Positions 6,571 through 6,690 of a DNA stretch of 6,690 nucleotides are shown one piece after another. Under the pieces are notes generated by a model. The model was given only the letters and a program-made list of their open reading frames with translations, was not told where the DNA came from and ran no database searches. Source of the DNA: Bacteroidota bacterium (GTDB lineage: Bacteria > Bacteroidota > Bacteroidia > Flavobacteriales > Flavobacteriaceae). The stretch covers positions 1 through 6,690 of the forward strand of contig JAJYSO010000095.1 of NCBI GenBank assembly GCA_021793535.1, given 5' to 3'. The translations under genes and the position numbers were made by a program. The stretch's first letter is position 1, and each line of letters opens with the position of its first letter.

Positions 6571-6670
6571 CTATGAAAATCAATTACAAATATTCTATGA
6601 AAAATGTATTTATTAGCGTGAAGATTGATTGAAAATACAATATTTCATGAAATTTAATTAATCTGAAAAA
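6521..6670. repeat. AT-rich stretch with scattered TGAAAA motifs
   Basis: No gene is visible in the last 120 bases, which are very AT-rich. Short related strings recur on the plus strand: TCATGAAAAA at 6521, CTGTGAAAAA at 6541, CTATGAAAAT at 6571 and CTATGAAAAA at 6595. Looser versions occur near 6629, 6645 and 6662. Spacing is irregular (20, 30 and 24 bases for the best copies), so this is not a CRISPR array or a regular iteron set. It may be a degenerate repeat or a consequence of base composition. Confidence 0.3.
6642..6653. repeat. 12-bp perfect palindrome ATTTCATGAAAT
   Basis: The string is its own reverse complement, and lies in the AT-rich end of the window. Such palindromes can be dimeric-regulator sites. 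No adjacent gene start is visible to link it to, so it is recorded only as a structural observation. Confidence 0.3.
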
Positions 6671-6690
6671 ATATAATTTATTTGTTAAAT

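Noticed and set aside
6541..6620. CRISPR array
   Set aside because: Repeat units are under 11 bases, imperfect and irregularly spaced, and no cas gene is present.

Overview
Every supported gene lies on the minus strand, so gene order reads from the right edge to the left. The host looks like a member of Bacteroidota, probably flavobacterium-like. The helicase start region (YNASAGSGKT, ITFTNKAVAEMK), the Crp/Fnr regulator with its TCALTLSCC stretch, and the AbiEi, AbiEii and Fic proteins all resemble families I know from that phylum. Upstream regions are A-rich and lack strong Shine-Dalgarno sites, which also fits. This assignment comes from recalled family resemblance, not a search.

Left half (1-3425), housekeeping: a large RecB/AddA-like UvrD-superfamily helicase occupies 2770 down to 1 and runs off the window at its C-terminus. 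A 214-aa Crp/Fnr-type regulator ends 10 bases upstream of the helicase GTG, so the two are probably co-transcribed. A leader of about 360 bases (3426-3790) precedes the regulator. It holds only a doubtful 45-codon frame.

Middle (3791-5550), visibly more AT-rich: this is an abiE-type (type IV) toxin-antitoxin operon in decay. The antitoxin and autoregulator abiEi is intact. The overlapping toxin gene abiEii has lost an internal segment, and the scar suggests recombination between two copies of TTGGTATTTG. A third, ATGA-coupled frame of 70 codons looks like the truncated start of a longer protein. Two inverted repeats flank a possible promoter in front of abiEi and are candidate autoregulatory operators.

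Right part (5567-6690): the N-terminal half of a large Fic-family AMP-transferase is broken by a one-base frameshift and truncated before the catalytic HPFxxGNGR motif. Upstream in the same frame is the 3' end of an unrecognised gene with no credible start. Beyond it lies a very AT-rich stretch with scattered TGAAAA motifs and a 12-bp palindrome.

The clearest biological point is that two different toxin genes are each inactivated by a separate kind of lesion, while the antitoxin between them is preserved. I see no new defence system. This looks like a toxin-antitoxin graveyard next to a recombination-helicase operon.
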